DNA of 64,000 bases from Flavobacteriales bacterium (GCA_016715995.1 JADJXF010000014.1:62001-126000); one strand, 5' to 3'; positions 7,447 to 15,301 are shown, numbered from the stretch's first letter. Translations and numbers: made by a program. Notes: generated by a model not told the origin, from the sequence alone.

Positions 7447-8068
7447 GCCCCGTCCCCGTTCCATAACCTCCATCGACAGCAAGCTGTTGGCTCGCGTGCG
7501 CCGCAAGGGTCCGCGCAGCGTGTTCCTGCCCAGCGATTTCAGGGACCTGGGTTCGTACGACGCAGTGATCCAGGCGCTGCATCGGCATGCCAAGGCAGGC
7601 ACCATCCGCAAGGTGGGTCGTGGTGTGTACGAGCTGACCGAACGCTTGGAACTGGTCGGCGAGGTAGGAGCTTCCTATGAAGATGTGGCGCATGCGATCG
7701 CTGGCCGCGACGCCACCAAACTGCACCCCACAGGTGCCTATGCCGCCAATGTGCTCGGGCTGAGCGAACAAGTGCCCATGCGCATCGCCTTCCTCACCAG
7801 CGGCCGTCCGCGCAAGCTGGACGTGCGCGGTGTACCCGTGGAACTGCGGCACAGCAGCGCCCGCTACATGGACACCAGCACACCGCTGGCCGGGTTGCTC
7901 ATCCAAGCGTTGCGCTACATCGGCAAGAAGCACTTCAATGAGAATGACTACCGCAAACTCGCGCAACGCATCCCGGCCAAGGACAGCAAGGCGCTGATGA
8001 AAGACCTGCACCGTGCACCGGCCTGGATCGCTGAGATCATGAAACGCCTGGCCGCTGAGACCCACTGA
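7445..8068 (+). CDS. abiEi: AbiEi-type antitoxin (DUF6088)
   Basis: The 207-residue product has an N-terminal winged helix (residues 21-63: SVFLPSDFRDLGSYDAVIQA, then AGTIRKVGRGVYEL) typical of AbiEi/DUF6088 antitoxins. The C-terminal antitoxin domain has the usual HPTGAYAANVLGLSEQVP block. AbiEi neutralises the nucleotidyltransferase toxin AbiEii and represses the operon (type IV toxin-antitoxin, abortive phage infection). ATG 7445 matches the usual family N-terminus. An in-frame ATG at 7412 would add 11 residues encoded by the operator itself. The toxin gene begins two bases after this stop, so the pair is an operon. Confidence 0.88.
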   Translation: MPRPRSITSIDSKLLARVRRKGPRSVFLPSDFRDLGSYDAVIQALHRHAKAGTIRKVGRGVYELTERLELVGEVGASYEDVAHAIAGRDATKLHPTGAYAANVLGLSEQVPMRIAFLTSGRPRKLDVRGVPVELRHSSARYMDTSTPLAGLLIQALRYIGKKHFNENDYRKLAQRIPAKDSKALMKDLHRAPAWIAEIMKRLAAETH

Positions 8069-8070
8069 TC

Positions 8071-9117
8071 GTGGACCGCTACCTGCAACATACCGACGAG
8101 CAGAACCGGAGCCTCCTGGATACGGCCGCACAGCGCATGCCCTTGGCGGTGCAGAGCATTGAGAAGGACTTCTGGGTGTGTTGGCTGCTGCGCGTGCTTA
8201 CCCAACTCGATGGTATCGGTGTCCATCTCACCTTCAAAGGCGGCACTTCGCTGAGCAAGGCCTACCGGATCATCGATCGTTTCTCCGAAGACATCGATCT
8301 GGTGGTGGACCGTGGCGCACTGGCGCTGGGCACTGATGCAGTGCCGTCGGAGGCACACAGCCCTCGCCAGGGGAAGGAGCGTGCGAAAAAGATCGCAAAG
8401 GCCTGTTACGCATGGACGGAGGACCGCTTGCTGCCTGCCCTACGGACCGAACTCGCGGAAAAGCTCGGTAAGCGCGACTGGTCGATCGCAATATCGCCCA
8501 TCACCGACAACCAGGAGACGAGCATTGTTTTCTATTACCCGAAACTCTATGGCGAAGGTTCGGGCTATCTCCGTCCGGAAGTGAAGGTGGAATTGGTGGC
8601 AAAGGCGGACGCATGGCCAAGCAAGCCCATGCCCATCGCCGCCTACCTGAACGAACTTTTCCCTGATGCGCTCGGAGACGGTGTGTTCAACGTGAACACG
8701 ATGCAAGCGGAGCGGACCATGCTGGAGAAAGCACTGCTTCTTCATGAGGTACTGATCCAACGTCCGGAAGGTCCGCGGCCACGGTTGGCGAGGCATTACT
8801 ACGACTTGTACAGACTATCCAAAGCGGGCTTCGGGGAAAGGTCTATGGACGACCTTACCCTCTACCCGGCGATCATCGAACACCGCCGGACCTTCTATCG
8901 GTACGGCAGTGTGGACTACGACGTGCTGCTGAACGAAGGCTTCTCGATCATTCCGCAGGGTGGAGCGCGCAAGGAATGGGAGAAGGACTATGCCAACATG
9001 GAGCGTGACATGTTCTATGGTGACGTGCCTTCATTCGAAGCGGTCATGGAACAACTCGCACAATTCGAGGACAACTTCCGCAAGCATCTCCAACTTCAAC
9101 ATCAGAACAATATCTGA
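8071..9117 (+). CDS. abiEii: AbiEii nucleotidyltransferase toxin
   Basis: The 348-residue protein carries the DNA-polymerase-beta-like nucleotidyltransferase signature of AbiEii/DUF1814 toxins. FKGGTSLSKAY (residues 55-65) is the GG[ST] motif, and SEDIDLVVD (72-80) supplies the DxD metal ligands. A downstream RPRLARHYYDLYRL stretch matches the conserved ARHYYDL motif of the family. Known members transfer nucleotides to tRNA acceptor ends and cause reversible growth arrest. All visible key residues are intact, so the toxin should be active. It starts at GTG 8071, two bases after the antitoxin stop. Location in a gap of a metabolic operon suggests horizontal arrival. Confidence 0.9.
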   Translation: MDRYLQHTDEQNRSLLDTAAQRMPLAVQSIEKDFWVCWLLRVLTQLDGIGVHLTFKGGTSLSKAYRIIDRFSEDIDLVVDRGALALGTDAVPSEAHSPRQGKERAKKIAKACYAWTEDRLLPALRTELAEKLGKRDWSIAISPITDNQETSIVFYYPKLYGEGSGYLRPEVKVELVAKADAWPSKPMPIAAYLNELFPDALGDGVFNVNTMQAERTMLEKALLLHEVLIQRPEGPRPRLARHYYDLYRLSKAGFGERSMDDLTLYPAIIEHRRTFYRYGSVDYDVLLNEGFSIIPQGGARKEWEKDYANMERDMFYGDVPSFEAVMEQLAQFEDNFRKHLQLQHQNNI

Positions 9118-9147
9118 GCTGCCACCAACCACCAAAACCTGAGCATC

Positions 9148-9558
9148 ATGCATCGCTTCATGAACCTTGACGTGTGGAACCTTGGAATGGACCTCGTTGT
9201 CGAAGTATACAAGGTCACCAAGGAGTTCCCAAAGCACGAGACCTATGGACTTCAGTCGGAGTTACGCCGTTGTTGCGTTCCGATACCGAGCAGGATCGCG
9301 GAGGGCGCCGAGAGGAACAACGACGCCGAGTTCCACCTCTTGCTCGGTGACGCTGCTGGTTCCGCAGCTAAGCTGATCACACAGGTGGTTCTTGCCAGGC
9401 GGCTGGGTTTCATGAACAGCGCGGAGAGCGATATCCTCATTGACAAAGCGGAACACATCATGAACAGCATCTTCAAGCTTCAGGCAAAGCTCAAACCCAA
9501 AGGCAGGAGCGGCCTCGGCCTGAAGGTGGCGAAGAAGAACTTGAGCAACAAGAAATGA
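9148..9558 (+). CDS. Four-helix-bundle protein (23S rRNA-IVS/TIGR02436 family)
   Basis: The 136-residue all-helical protein has the signature of the family first found inside 23S rRNA intervening sequences. It begins FMNLDVWNLGMDLVVEVYK, then QSELRRCCVPIPSRIAEGAER (residues about 36-56), followed by a helix EFHLLLGDAAGSAAKLITQV. Its biochemical role is unknown; members form pentameric helical bundles and are often found near mobile or variable loci. The C-terminal 20 residues are Lys-rich. It follows the AbiE pair by 30 bases and precedes the thiolase by 13, so it may ride on the AbiE transcript and lead into fadA. Confidence 0.85.
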   Translation: MHRFMNLDVWNLGMDLVVEVYKVTKEFPKHETYGLQSELRRCCVPIPSRIAEGAERNNDAEFHLLLGDAAGSAAKLITQVVLARRLGFMNSAESDILIDKAEHIMNSIFKLQAKLKPKGRSGLGLKVAKKNLSNKK

Positions 9559-9571
9559 CCGGATCACGACC

Positions 9572-10771
9572 ATGAACGCATACATCATCGCCGGTTTCCG
9601 CAGTGCAGTGGGCAAAGCCCCGCGCGGCAAATTCCGTTTCACGCGTCCGGATGATCTGGCCGCCAACGTGGTGCAACACCTCGTGAAGAGCGTGCCCAAC
9701 CTCGATGTGAACCGCATCGAGGATGTGATCGTGGGCAACGCCACGCCCGAGGCCGAGCAGGGCCTGAACGTGGGCCGAATGATCAGCCTGATGGGCCTGA
9801 ACACGGACAAGGTGCCGGGCATGACGGTGAACCGCTATTGCAGCAGCGGGAGCGAGACGATCGCCATCGCGAGCAGCAAGATCCACAGCGGCCTCAGCGA
9901 CATGATCATCGCCGGCGGTGTGGAGTGCATGAGCCCGATCCCCTTCGGCGGCTGGCGCATCGTGCCCAACTACGAGGTGAGCAAGGCGAACCCCACCTAC
10001 TACTGGGGCATGGGTCTCACCGCCGAGGCCGTGGCGCGCGACTTCAAAGTGAGCCGCGAGGACCAGGACGCGTTCAGCCTGCACAGCCACGAGAAGGCGC
10101 TGGCCGCCATCGCCGCCGGGCGTTTCAAGGACGACATCGTGCCGGTGGAAGTGGAACAGGTGTACCTGGATGAGAAGGAGAAACGCCAGGTGAAGAAGTA
10201 CGTGGTGGATACCGATGAAGGTCCGCGCGCAAGCACCTTGGAAGGGCTGGCGAAACTGAAACCTGTGTTCGATGCGAAGGGCAGCGTGACGGCCGGCAAC
10301 AGCAGCCAGACCAGCGACGGCGCGGCCTTCGTGCTGGTGGTGAGCGAGCGCATGCTGAAGGAACTGAACGCCGGGTCGGGGCCCGGCGCAAGCGTGAAGC
10401 CGATCGCGCGCCTCCTCTCCTACCACGTGGCCGGCGTGGAGCCGCGCATCATGGGCATCGGTCCGGTGGCCGCGGTGCCGAAGGCCGTGGAGAAGGCCGG
10501 CCTGAAGCTGAAGGACATCGAGCTGGTGGAACTGAACGAGGCCTTCGCGAGCCAGAGCCTCGCCGTGATCCGCGAGCTGGGGCTGGACCCGAACATCGTG
10601 AACGTGAACGGCGGCGCCATCGCGCTGGGGCATCCGCTGGGCTGCACGGGCACGAAGCTGACGGTGCAACTCTTCAACGAGATGCGCCGCCGCAAGCAGA
10701 AGTATGGGATGGTGACGATGTGCGTGGGGACGGGGCAGGGGGCGGCGAGTGTGTTTGAGTTGTTGAATTGA
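9572..10771 (+). CDS. fadA: Acetyl-CoA acyltransferase (3-ketoacyl-CoA thiolase)
   Basis: This 399-residue thiolase performs the final, thiolytic step of beta-oxidation, releasing acetyl-CoA. The acyl-accepting Cys90 is in VNRYCSSGSE, the base His354 in ALGHPLGCTG, and the second catalytic Cys384 in TMCVGTGQGAA. All are intact, and length is normal for the family. Its partner enzyme (4491-6854) is upstream, with the AbiE pair and other cargo between; the acyl-CoA dehydrogenase is 4.5 kb downstream. In many Bacteroidota these genes adjoin, so the spacing here is unusual. A promoter of its own is not evident. Confidence 0.94.
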   Translation: MNAYIIAGFRSAVGKAPRGKFRFTRPDDLAANVVQHLVKSVPNLDVNRIEDVIVGNATPEAEQGLNVGRMISLMGLNTDKVPGMTVNRYCSSGSETIAIASSKIHSGLSDMIIAGGVECMSPIPFGGWRIVPNYEVSKANPTYYWGMGLTAEAVARDFKVSREDQDAFSLHSHEKALAAIAAGRFKDDIVPVEVEQVYLDEKEKRQVKKYVVDTDEGPRASTLEGLAKLKPVFDAKGSVTAGNSSQTSDGAAFVLVVSERMLKELNAGSGPGASVKPIARLLSYHVAGVEPRIMGIGPVAAVPKAVEKAGLKLKDIELVELNEAFASQSLAVIRELGLDPNIVNVNGGAIALGHPLGCTGTKLTVQLFNEMRRRKQKYGMVTMCVGTGQGAASVFELLN

Positions 10772-10794
10772 TGGAACAGAAGCGTGATAGTGGT

Positions 10795-10891
10795 TTGGGC
10801 GTGTCCCTCGCAAAGCCTCGGGTCGCGCTTTCCGCTACAAGTCCTCGCGCGGATTACCGCGCTGTGGGCTTTCCGCTGCAATCGCTCACGC
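10795..10891 (+). repeat. Dispersed repeat (copy 2), GGGCTTTCCGC family, with internal hairpin
   Basis: The segment holds two degenerate tandem copies of a GCTTTCCGCTRCAA core followed by CTCGCG or CTCACG (near 10827-10850 and 10866-10891). Between them lies a perfect hairpin, GCGCGG (10847-10852), loop ATTA, CCGCGC (10857-10862). The second unit matches the minus-strand copy at 7295-7320. It lies directly after the thiolase gene and ahead of an orphan gene. It has no coding potential of its own. From memory, such elements are common in Bacteroidota and have no established function. Confidence 0.65.
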
Positions 10892-10946
10892 AAAATGCAG
10901 GATCGCGTTTGAGGCTGATGATCTCTACCCGATAACAAGCAATACC

Positions 10947-11348
10947 ATGGCCGTCTGGCAGAAGAGCTTCTTTCTCGAGATCGGCAACTCAACGCTGACC
11001 ATTGATGATGTACTGCCTCATATCGACGGCACGTTGCCGCGAGACTGGGGCGGAGAGGACCACCAAACATGGGGCAAGACTGACACGAACGATCTCTGGA
11101 TCGCGTGGGTGAATGATACCAGAGTGATCGAGGAGATCAGGTTCCGGATTGACCTGCGCAATGTCGATGAGTCCTTTATTGAAAAGATGCTTGCACTCGC
11201 TCGAAGATTCGACCTTCAGTTGAAGCTCATCCATGTAGAGCTCCTGGAGCCGACAATGGCGAATGTGAAGGCAACGCTCGACCAGTCAGAGGCCAAGCGC
11301 TTCGTGCTGGATCCAAAGAAGTTCATCGAAGGACTTGGAGAGAAGTAG
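10947..11348 (+). CDS. Orphan small soluble protein
   Basis: This 133-residue acidic protein has no signal peptide or membrane segment. It looks like a mixed alpha/beta single-domain protein: an N-terminal VWQKSFFLEIGNSTLTIDDVLPHI, a central IEEIRFRIDLRNVDESFIEKMLALARRFD helix-strand unit, and a charged C-terminus. I recognise no family. It resembles in style, but not in sequence, the other orphan at 6866-7258. It follows the dispersed repeat by about 55 bases and has lower GC than the enzyme genes, consistent with acquired cargo. No partner gene is evident. Confidence 0.6.
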   Translation: MAVWQKSFFLEIGNSTLTIDDVLPHIDGTLPRDWGGEDHQTWGKTDTNDLWIAWVNDTRVIEEIRFRIDLRNVDESFIEKMLALARRFDLQLKLIHVELLEPTMANVKATLDQSEAKRFVLDPKKFIEGLGEK

Positions 11349-11444
11349 TGATGAGAACCATGACCTCCAATACACTCAAGCCCGGCAGCCTGTCCGTATG
11401 TTGTTCAATGCGCGTTGACGAAGAAGCCGTCATCCGCTGAAACC

Positions 11445-12298
11445 ATGAGCGCCCTGCTACCCTCCGCTACGCTGTTCGAGCAACACCATATCCGTCGGCT
11501 CTATGATGATGCCACGGAGACGTGGTGGTTCTCCATCAATGACATCATCCAGGCCTTGATCCAACAGCCGGATTACCAGACCGCGCGCAAGTACTGGAAC
11601 AAGCTGAAAGAGCGCTGGCCAAGGAAGGAAGTCAACTGGTGACAAACTGTCACCACTTGAAAATGCCCGCCGACGATGGCAAGATGCGCCTCACCGATGT
11701 GGCCACCGCCGAGACCTTGTTGCGAATGGTCCAATCCGTTCCAAGCCCCAAAGCGGAACCGATCAAACTCTGGCTCGCGAAGGTTGGCTACGAGCGCATG
11801 CAAGAGATGGCCGACCCCGCCCGCTCTCTCGACCGGGCCCGGGATTACTGGCGCCAGCACGGCCGCAGCGAAAAGTGGATCCAGCAGCGGATGATGGGCC
11901 AGGAGACCCGCAACAAGCTGACCGACTACTGGAAGGACCACGACATCAAGGAAGGCGAAGAGTTCGCGATCCTCACCAACATCATCCACCAGGAATGGAG
12001 CGGTGTAACGGTGAAGGACCACAAGACCATCAAAGGCCTGAAGACCCAGAACCTCCGCGACCACATGAGCGAGGCGGAGCTGATCTTCACGGCACTGGCC
12101 GAGATGAGCACGCGGCAGATCGCAGAGACCGAGCAGGCCGTCGGGATGCCGAAGAACAAGGTGGCCGCGCGAAAGGGTGGTGGCATCGCGAAGAAGGCGC
12201 GGCTGGAACTGGAGCAGCGCACTGGGAAGTCGGTGGTGTCGGGGAGCAATTTTCTTCCGCCAAAGAAGAAACGGATCTCAATAGGCAAGAAGAAATGA
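11445..12298 (+). pseudogene. Bro-N antirepressor-like gene split by a frameshift
   Basis: Frame one (ATG 11445 to TGA 11642, 65 residues) encodes a Bro-N start: LFEQHHIRRLYDDATETWWFS and YWNKLKERWPRKEVN. Frame two (to 12298) continues with VTNCHHLKM, MVQSVPSPKAEPIKLWLAKVGYERMQE, and a C-terminal ARKGGGIAKKAR...GKSVVSGSNFL, all typical of one Bro-N/phage-antirepressor-like protein of about 280 residues. At the junction the usual Asn-Gln-Leu-Val is missing four bases. The pattern fits loss of one CAAC from a tandem CAACCAAC. A GTG at 11639 overlaps the stop (GTGA), so coupled translation of two halves is possible. Such genes are often prophage remnants but also occur as chromosomal singletons. 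No other phage genes are seen. Confidence 0.75.
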
Positions 12299-13425
12299 TG
12301 GTAACCCGCACGATCATTTGCCTAGCCCTCGGCTCGTTGCTCCTCCTCTCGTGCAACGGCCAACCCACGAGCAAGGCACCCGTGGTGATCACGAACGATA
12401 CGGTCCGGATCCCGACGAACTGGCCCCTACCCCTTGAACACGAAGGGCAGCTCTGTCACTATGTGCGCAACATGCACCAAGACAAGAGCGGAACGCTGTG
12501 GTTCGGCACCAACCATTACGGACTGATCCGCTACGCGAACGATACACTGGAATACCTCGCGGACAGTGCCGGCATCACCACGGGCCGCATCAACGGGATC
12601 GTGGAAGGCGCGGACGGTATCCTGTGGGTCGCCACGGATGGCGAAGGGCTCTTCAAATACGATCCCTCGGCTCGCCATTCCGCACGCCATGGATTCAGTC
12701 AGTTGACCACGAAGGATGGCCTGCCGCACAACGCGATCTGGACCATGTCCATAGGCCGCGATGGCGTGCTGTGGATCGGAACGATCAACGGCCTCTGCAC
12801 CTACGACGGCCACACTTTCACCACCATCGAGCTGCCGGCGACCACGGCGGTCGACTCTTTGGTCCAATTATCACCCACACGCATCACGTGCTTAATGGAG
12901 GACAGCCAAGGAAAGATCTGGTTCGGGCGCGATGGTGATGGGCTCTTCGTGTTCGACCCAAAGGAGAGCGGCTCTCCCCGAACGTTCAAGCACTACACCG
13001 TGGAAGATGGCCTGCCCGACAATAGCGTCTCCGGCATGATGGAAGACAGCAAGGGCAGGCTCTGGCTCGGGAGCATGTTCGGCGGTGTCAGCCTCTTCGA
13101 TCCGTCAGCAGTTGATGAAAAAGGCAGCAAGGCGTTCACCAACTTCACGAAGGACGGCGTGATCCAAGGGGTTGAAACAGGTGCGTTCTATGAAGACCGG
13201 TCGGGCCACATCTGGTTTGCCGCGGAGCACCAGGGCGTTTTCCGCTACGATGGGACGAGCTTCACGAACTACGGTCCCAAGGACGGCTTGAGCTCAGGCG
13301 GGATCTTAGCGATCATGGAAGACCGGGAAGGTCGGTTCTGGTTCGGCGGTTTCGGTGGGCTCTACCGTTTCGACCGGAAGACCTCCCAGTTTACGCCGGT
13401 GGGGAAGCAGGGTCCGTGGAACTAG
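12295..13425 (+). CDS. Beta-propeller lipoprotein (Reg_prop/two-component-regulator propeller repeats)
   Basis: The 376-residue product begins with a lipoprotein signal (LGSLLLLSC, Cys about 20). About seven repeats of the two-component-regulator propeller type follow: each has a DGLP.N or similar turn followed by G.LW.GT..GL..YDG (for example GTLWFGTNHYGLIRY, GVLWIGTINGLCTYDG, RLWLGSMFGGVSLFD, RFWFGGFGGLYRFD). In hybrid sensors such propellers form periplasmic carbohydrate-sensing domains. Here the propeller stands alone on a lipid anchor, with no kinase in frame. The start ATG overlaps the Bro-N stop. The real start is set by the signal peptide; the open frame extends upstream only as a shadow of the Bro-N gene. 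The ligand or partner is unknown. Confidence 0.82.
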   Translation: MMVTRTIICLALGSLLLLSCNGQPTSKAPVVITNDTVRIPTNWPLPLEHEGQLCHYVRNMHQDKSGTLWFGTNHYGLIRYANDTLEYLADSAGITTGRINGIVEGADGILWVATDGEGLFKYDPSARHSARHGFSQLTTKDGLPHNAIWTMSIGRDGVLWIGTINGLCTYDGHTFTTIELPATTAVDSLVQLSPTRITCLMEDSQGKIWFGRDGDGLFVFDPKESGSPRTFKHYTVEDGLPDNSVSGMMEDSKGRLWLGSMFGGVSLFDPSAVDEKGSKAFTNFTKDGVIQGVETGAFYEDRSGHIWFAAEHQGVFRYDGTSFTNYGPKDGLSSGGILAIMEDREGRFWFGGFGGLYRFDRKTSQFTPVGKQGPWN

Positions 13426-13501
13426 GACGGTCATCATGGACAACGCACAAGCACCCAACTCCTTGACGTCGGCGACCACCGTCCGATCCGCTACTGGAAA
13501 T

Positions 13502-14089
13502 TCACTCCAGCACGAAGGAGCGCACATGTGCATACCGTTCGCCCTCGCGCATGGCTCTTCGCAGCAAGACCACCTCGGTCACCTGTTCTTCAGCACGCAG
13601 TTCATGCGGCGCAAGACTTTCCCAAGCGCGCTCGAACTGCGCGGGCTTCAATCCGGCCGCAATGGTGAGGTGCGGGTGGTCGCTTGGGTTTATGCCCAAC
13701 TTCTTCAGGCGCTTGTAGCTGCGCGCATAGGCAACAACGCTCTTCCGAACACTATCGATGGGCTGCTTTTCCACAGGATCGATGTAGATCGTCTGCTTGT
13801 TCTCGAAGTGAGTGATGCCCTCGTAGTGCAGCCTAAACGCACCATGCCCCTCCACCCCGCGAGCTATGCCTTCACACAGATCACGCTCGCATTCCACCGG
13901 CAAGTCAGCATAGAACAGCGTGATGTGAGCAGTGGAATGCCGATACCGGTAGGGACCGATCGCCTCTTCGACCTTCTCTTTGAGGACGTTGACGACAGCT
14001 GTGATCTCCTTCGATGGGCGGATCACAAGCAGGTATCGATACCCGAGCACGGGCACATCGAAGAGTTTGCCGTTGGGATCCGTTCCCAT
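13502..14089 (-). CDS. 2H phosphoesterase (2'-5' RNA ligase/LigT-like)
   Basis: The 195-residue protein shows both HxT motifs that define the 2H phosphoesterase superfamily: AHITLFY with H55 and T57, and HPHLTIAAG with H140 and T142. Such enzymes hydrolyse or form 2',3'-cyclic phosphate or 2'-5' bonds in RNA and nucleotides; some remove cyclic nucleotides in defence or in tRNA repair. The gene begins three bases after the Fic stop on the same strand, so the two are co-transcribed and probably co-translated. It converges on the propeller gene. The substrate is unknown; linkage to an AMP-transferase suggests nucleotide chemistry shared by the pair. Confidence 0.85.
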   Translation of the reverse strand: MGTDPNGKLFDVPVLGYRYLLVIRPSKEITAVVNVLKEKVEEAIGPYRYRHSTAHITLFYADLPVECERDLCEGIARGVEGHGAFRLHYEGITHFENKQTIYIDPVEKQPIDSVRKSVVAYARSYKRLKKLGINPSDHPHLTIAAGLKPAQFERAWESLAPHELRAEEQVTEVVLLRRAMREGERYAHVRSFVLE

Positions 14090-14092
14090 GGC

Positions 14093-15130
14093 TCAGTGCG
14101 CCGAGTAGTGTGTACCACGCCCCGTTCCCTCGCGAACAAGGGCGTTGTTGCGCAACATGACCTCCAAGTCCTTCTTCACAGTAGGCAGGGGCAAAGACAA
14201 AGCGGTAGCGATGCCGCCGGCCTGCGCACCGGCATGCGCCTGCACGTAGCGCAGGATGTTGCGCTGGCGATCGTTCAACGTGGTGGCCGTGCCTTTCACC
14301 TCCAACTTGGCACGCAGCTTCTCCATCATCACCACCAAACAGTCCAAGAAGAAGTGGACCCATGGGGTCATTTCCTCGCCAGGGCGCTGCATCTGGCACT
14401 GCCGCAGCACGCGGTAGTACTCGGTTTTCCGTCGCTCGATCTCGTGCTCGAAGCTGACGTACTGCACCCATGGATAGCCCTCTTGCAGCAGGAGCAAGGT
14501 GGCCAGCAGGCGGCTCATGCGGCCGTTGCCATCCTGGAACGGGTGGATGGTGACGAACTCATAGCAGAAGAGCGCAACACGGACCAGCGGATGTACTTGC
14601 TCCGTTCGGCCATACCAAGCGACCAGCGCGCGCATGGCATCTTCCGTCTCCATACCGGGTGGCGTAGTAGCGAAGACGACGGTGCGACTTGCGTCAGCGG
14701 CAACGGCTTCGACGGCATTGGGTTGTTGCTTGTAGCCGCCCCGGTGCCAGGCATCCTTGGAACTGTATTGCAACGTGAGCTTGTGCAAATGCTTCAACTC
14801 GCTCTCGCCGACACGGATCTCAGCGAACGCCTCGCCGATGGTATCCAGCGCTTCGAAGTAGCCTGCGACTTCCTGCTGATCGCGGTCCTCGAGCTTGGTG
14901 ATGTCCAAGTGCGCGAGAAGCGCATCCACTTCGGGGTCGGCCAAGCGGCTGCCTTCAATGCGGGTAGAAGCTCCCACGCTCTGCACAGTAGCGATGGACT
15001 TCATGTGCTTCAGCGAACGGCCTTCGCGACGCTCGATGCCCGCCCATTCGCCCCCGAAACGGTCAACCCGGCTGATGGCCTGCAAGAGGTCCCAGGTCAG
15101 ATCGAGGCGAAAAGTGTGGACGACAGACAT
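14093..15130 (-). CDS. Fic-family AMP-transferase with C-terminal winged helix
   Basis: The 345-residue protein has the complete Fic motif HPFQDGNGR (196-204). An N-terminal inhibitory helix carries the class II motif STRIEG (55-60), whose Glu59 would block productive ATP binding until relieved. A C-terminal winged helix (about 280-345: LNDRQRNILRYVQ...GGIATALSLPLPTVKKDLEVML) suggests DNA binding. Fic enzymes transfer AMP or other nucleotide groups to target proteins. The chosen ATG (15130) is the last Met before the conserved N-terminus. The longer frame to 15169 would encode the upstream repeats. The 3' neighbour is the 2H phosphoesterase, and the repeat array at 15129-15222 covers the promoter. 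Confidence 0.9.
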   Translation of the reverse strand: MSVVHTFRLDLTWDLLQAISRVDRFGGEWAGIERREGRSLKHMKSIATVQSVGASTRIEGSRLADPEVDALLAHLDITKLEDRDQQEVAGYFEALDTIGEAFAEIRVGESELKHLHKLTLQYSSKDAWHRGGYKQQPNAVEAVAADASRTVVFATTPPGMETEDAMRALVAWYGRTEQVHPLVRVALFCYEFVTIHPFQDGNGRMSRLLATLLLLQEGYPWVQYVSFEHEIERRKTEYYRVLRQCQMQRPGEEMTPWVHFFLDCLVVMMEKLRAKLEVKGTATTLNDRQRNILRYVQAHAGAQAGGIATALSLPLPTVKKDLEVMLRNNALVREGTGRGTHYSAH

Positions 15131-15222
15131 ATCCGCAAATATGCGATAATATCCGATTCGTATCCGCAAATCACGGCATCATATCCGAAAATAGCCGCAA
15201 ATAGCCGTTTCATATCCGGAAA
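15129..15222. promoter_or_regulatory. Helically phased ATATCCG repeat array upstream of the Fic gene
   Basis: Copies of ATATCCG(C/A)AAAT or close variants start at 15129, 15139 (ATATGCG), 15149, 15160, 15181, 15191, 15201 and 15212. The spacing is 10 or 11 bp, or twice that where a unit at about 15170 has decayed. All point the same way and lie on one face of the helix. The array begins at the Fic start codon. It is not a CRISPR: there are no spacers. Cooperative binding by the Fic protein's winged helix is the simplest explanation, but this is inferred. Confidence 0.7.
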
Positions 15223-15301
15223 CGCCCTCTCCATGGCCGCTTGACCACGGCTCAAACGAACTACCTCGCTCCACGTTAGAACCTCCAGAACTCCGAAAGT
15301 C

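Noticed and set aside
9491..10813. A 440-codon minus-strand frame across the thiolase
   Set aside because: Antisense shadow: its translation is His/Arg/Ala-rich low-complexity text, while the plus strand encodes a complete thiolase.
11445..12298. Prophage remnant
   Set aside because: Only the Bro-N gene suggests a phage. No integrase, capsid, terminase or attachment sites are visible.
15129..15222. CRISPR array
   Set aside because: Repeat period is 10-11 bp with no unique spacers, and no cas genes are near.
13355..15244. A 629-codon open frame on the plus strand
   Set aside because: It lies antisense to the Fic and 2H-phosphoesterase genes, which have clear catalytic motifs. Long antisense frames are a by-product of the GC-rich third codon position here.
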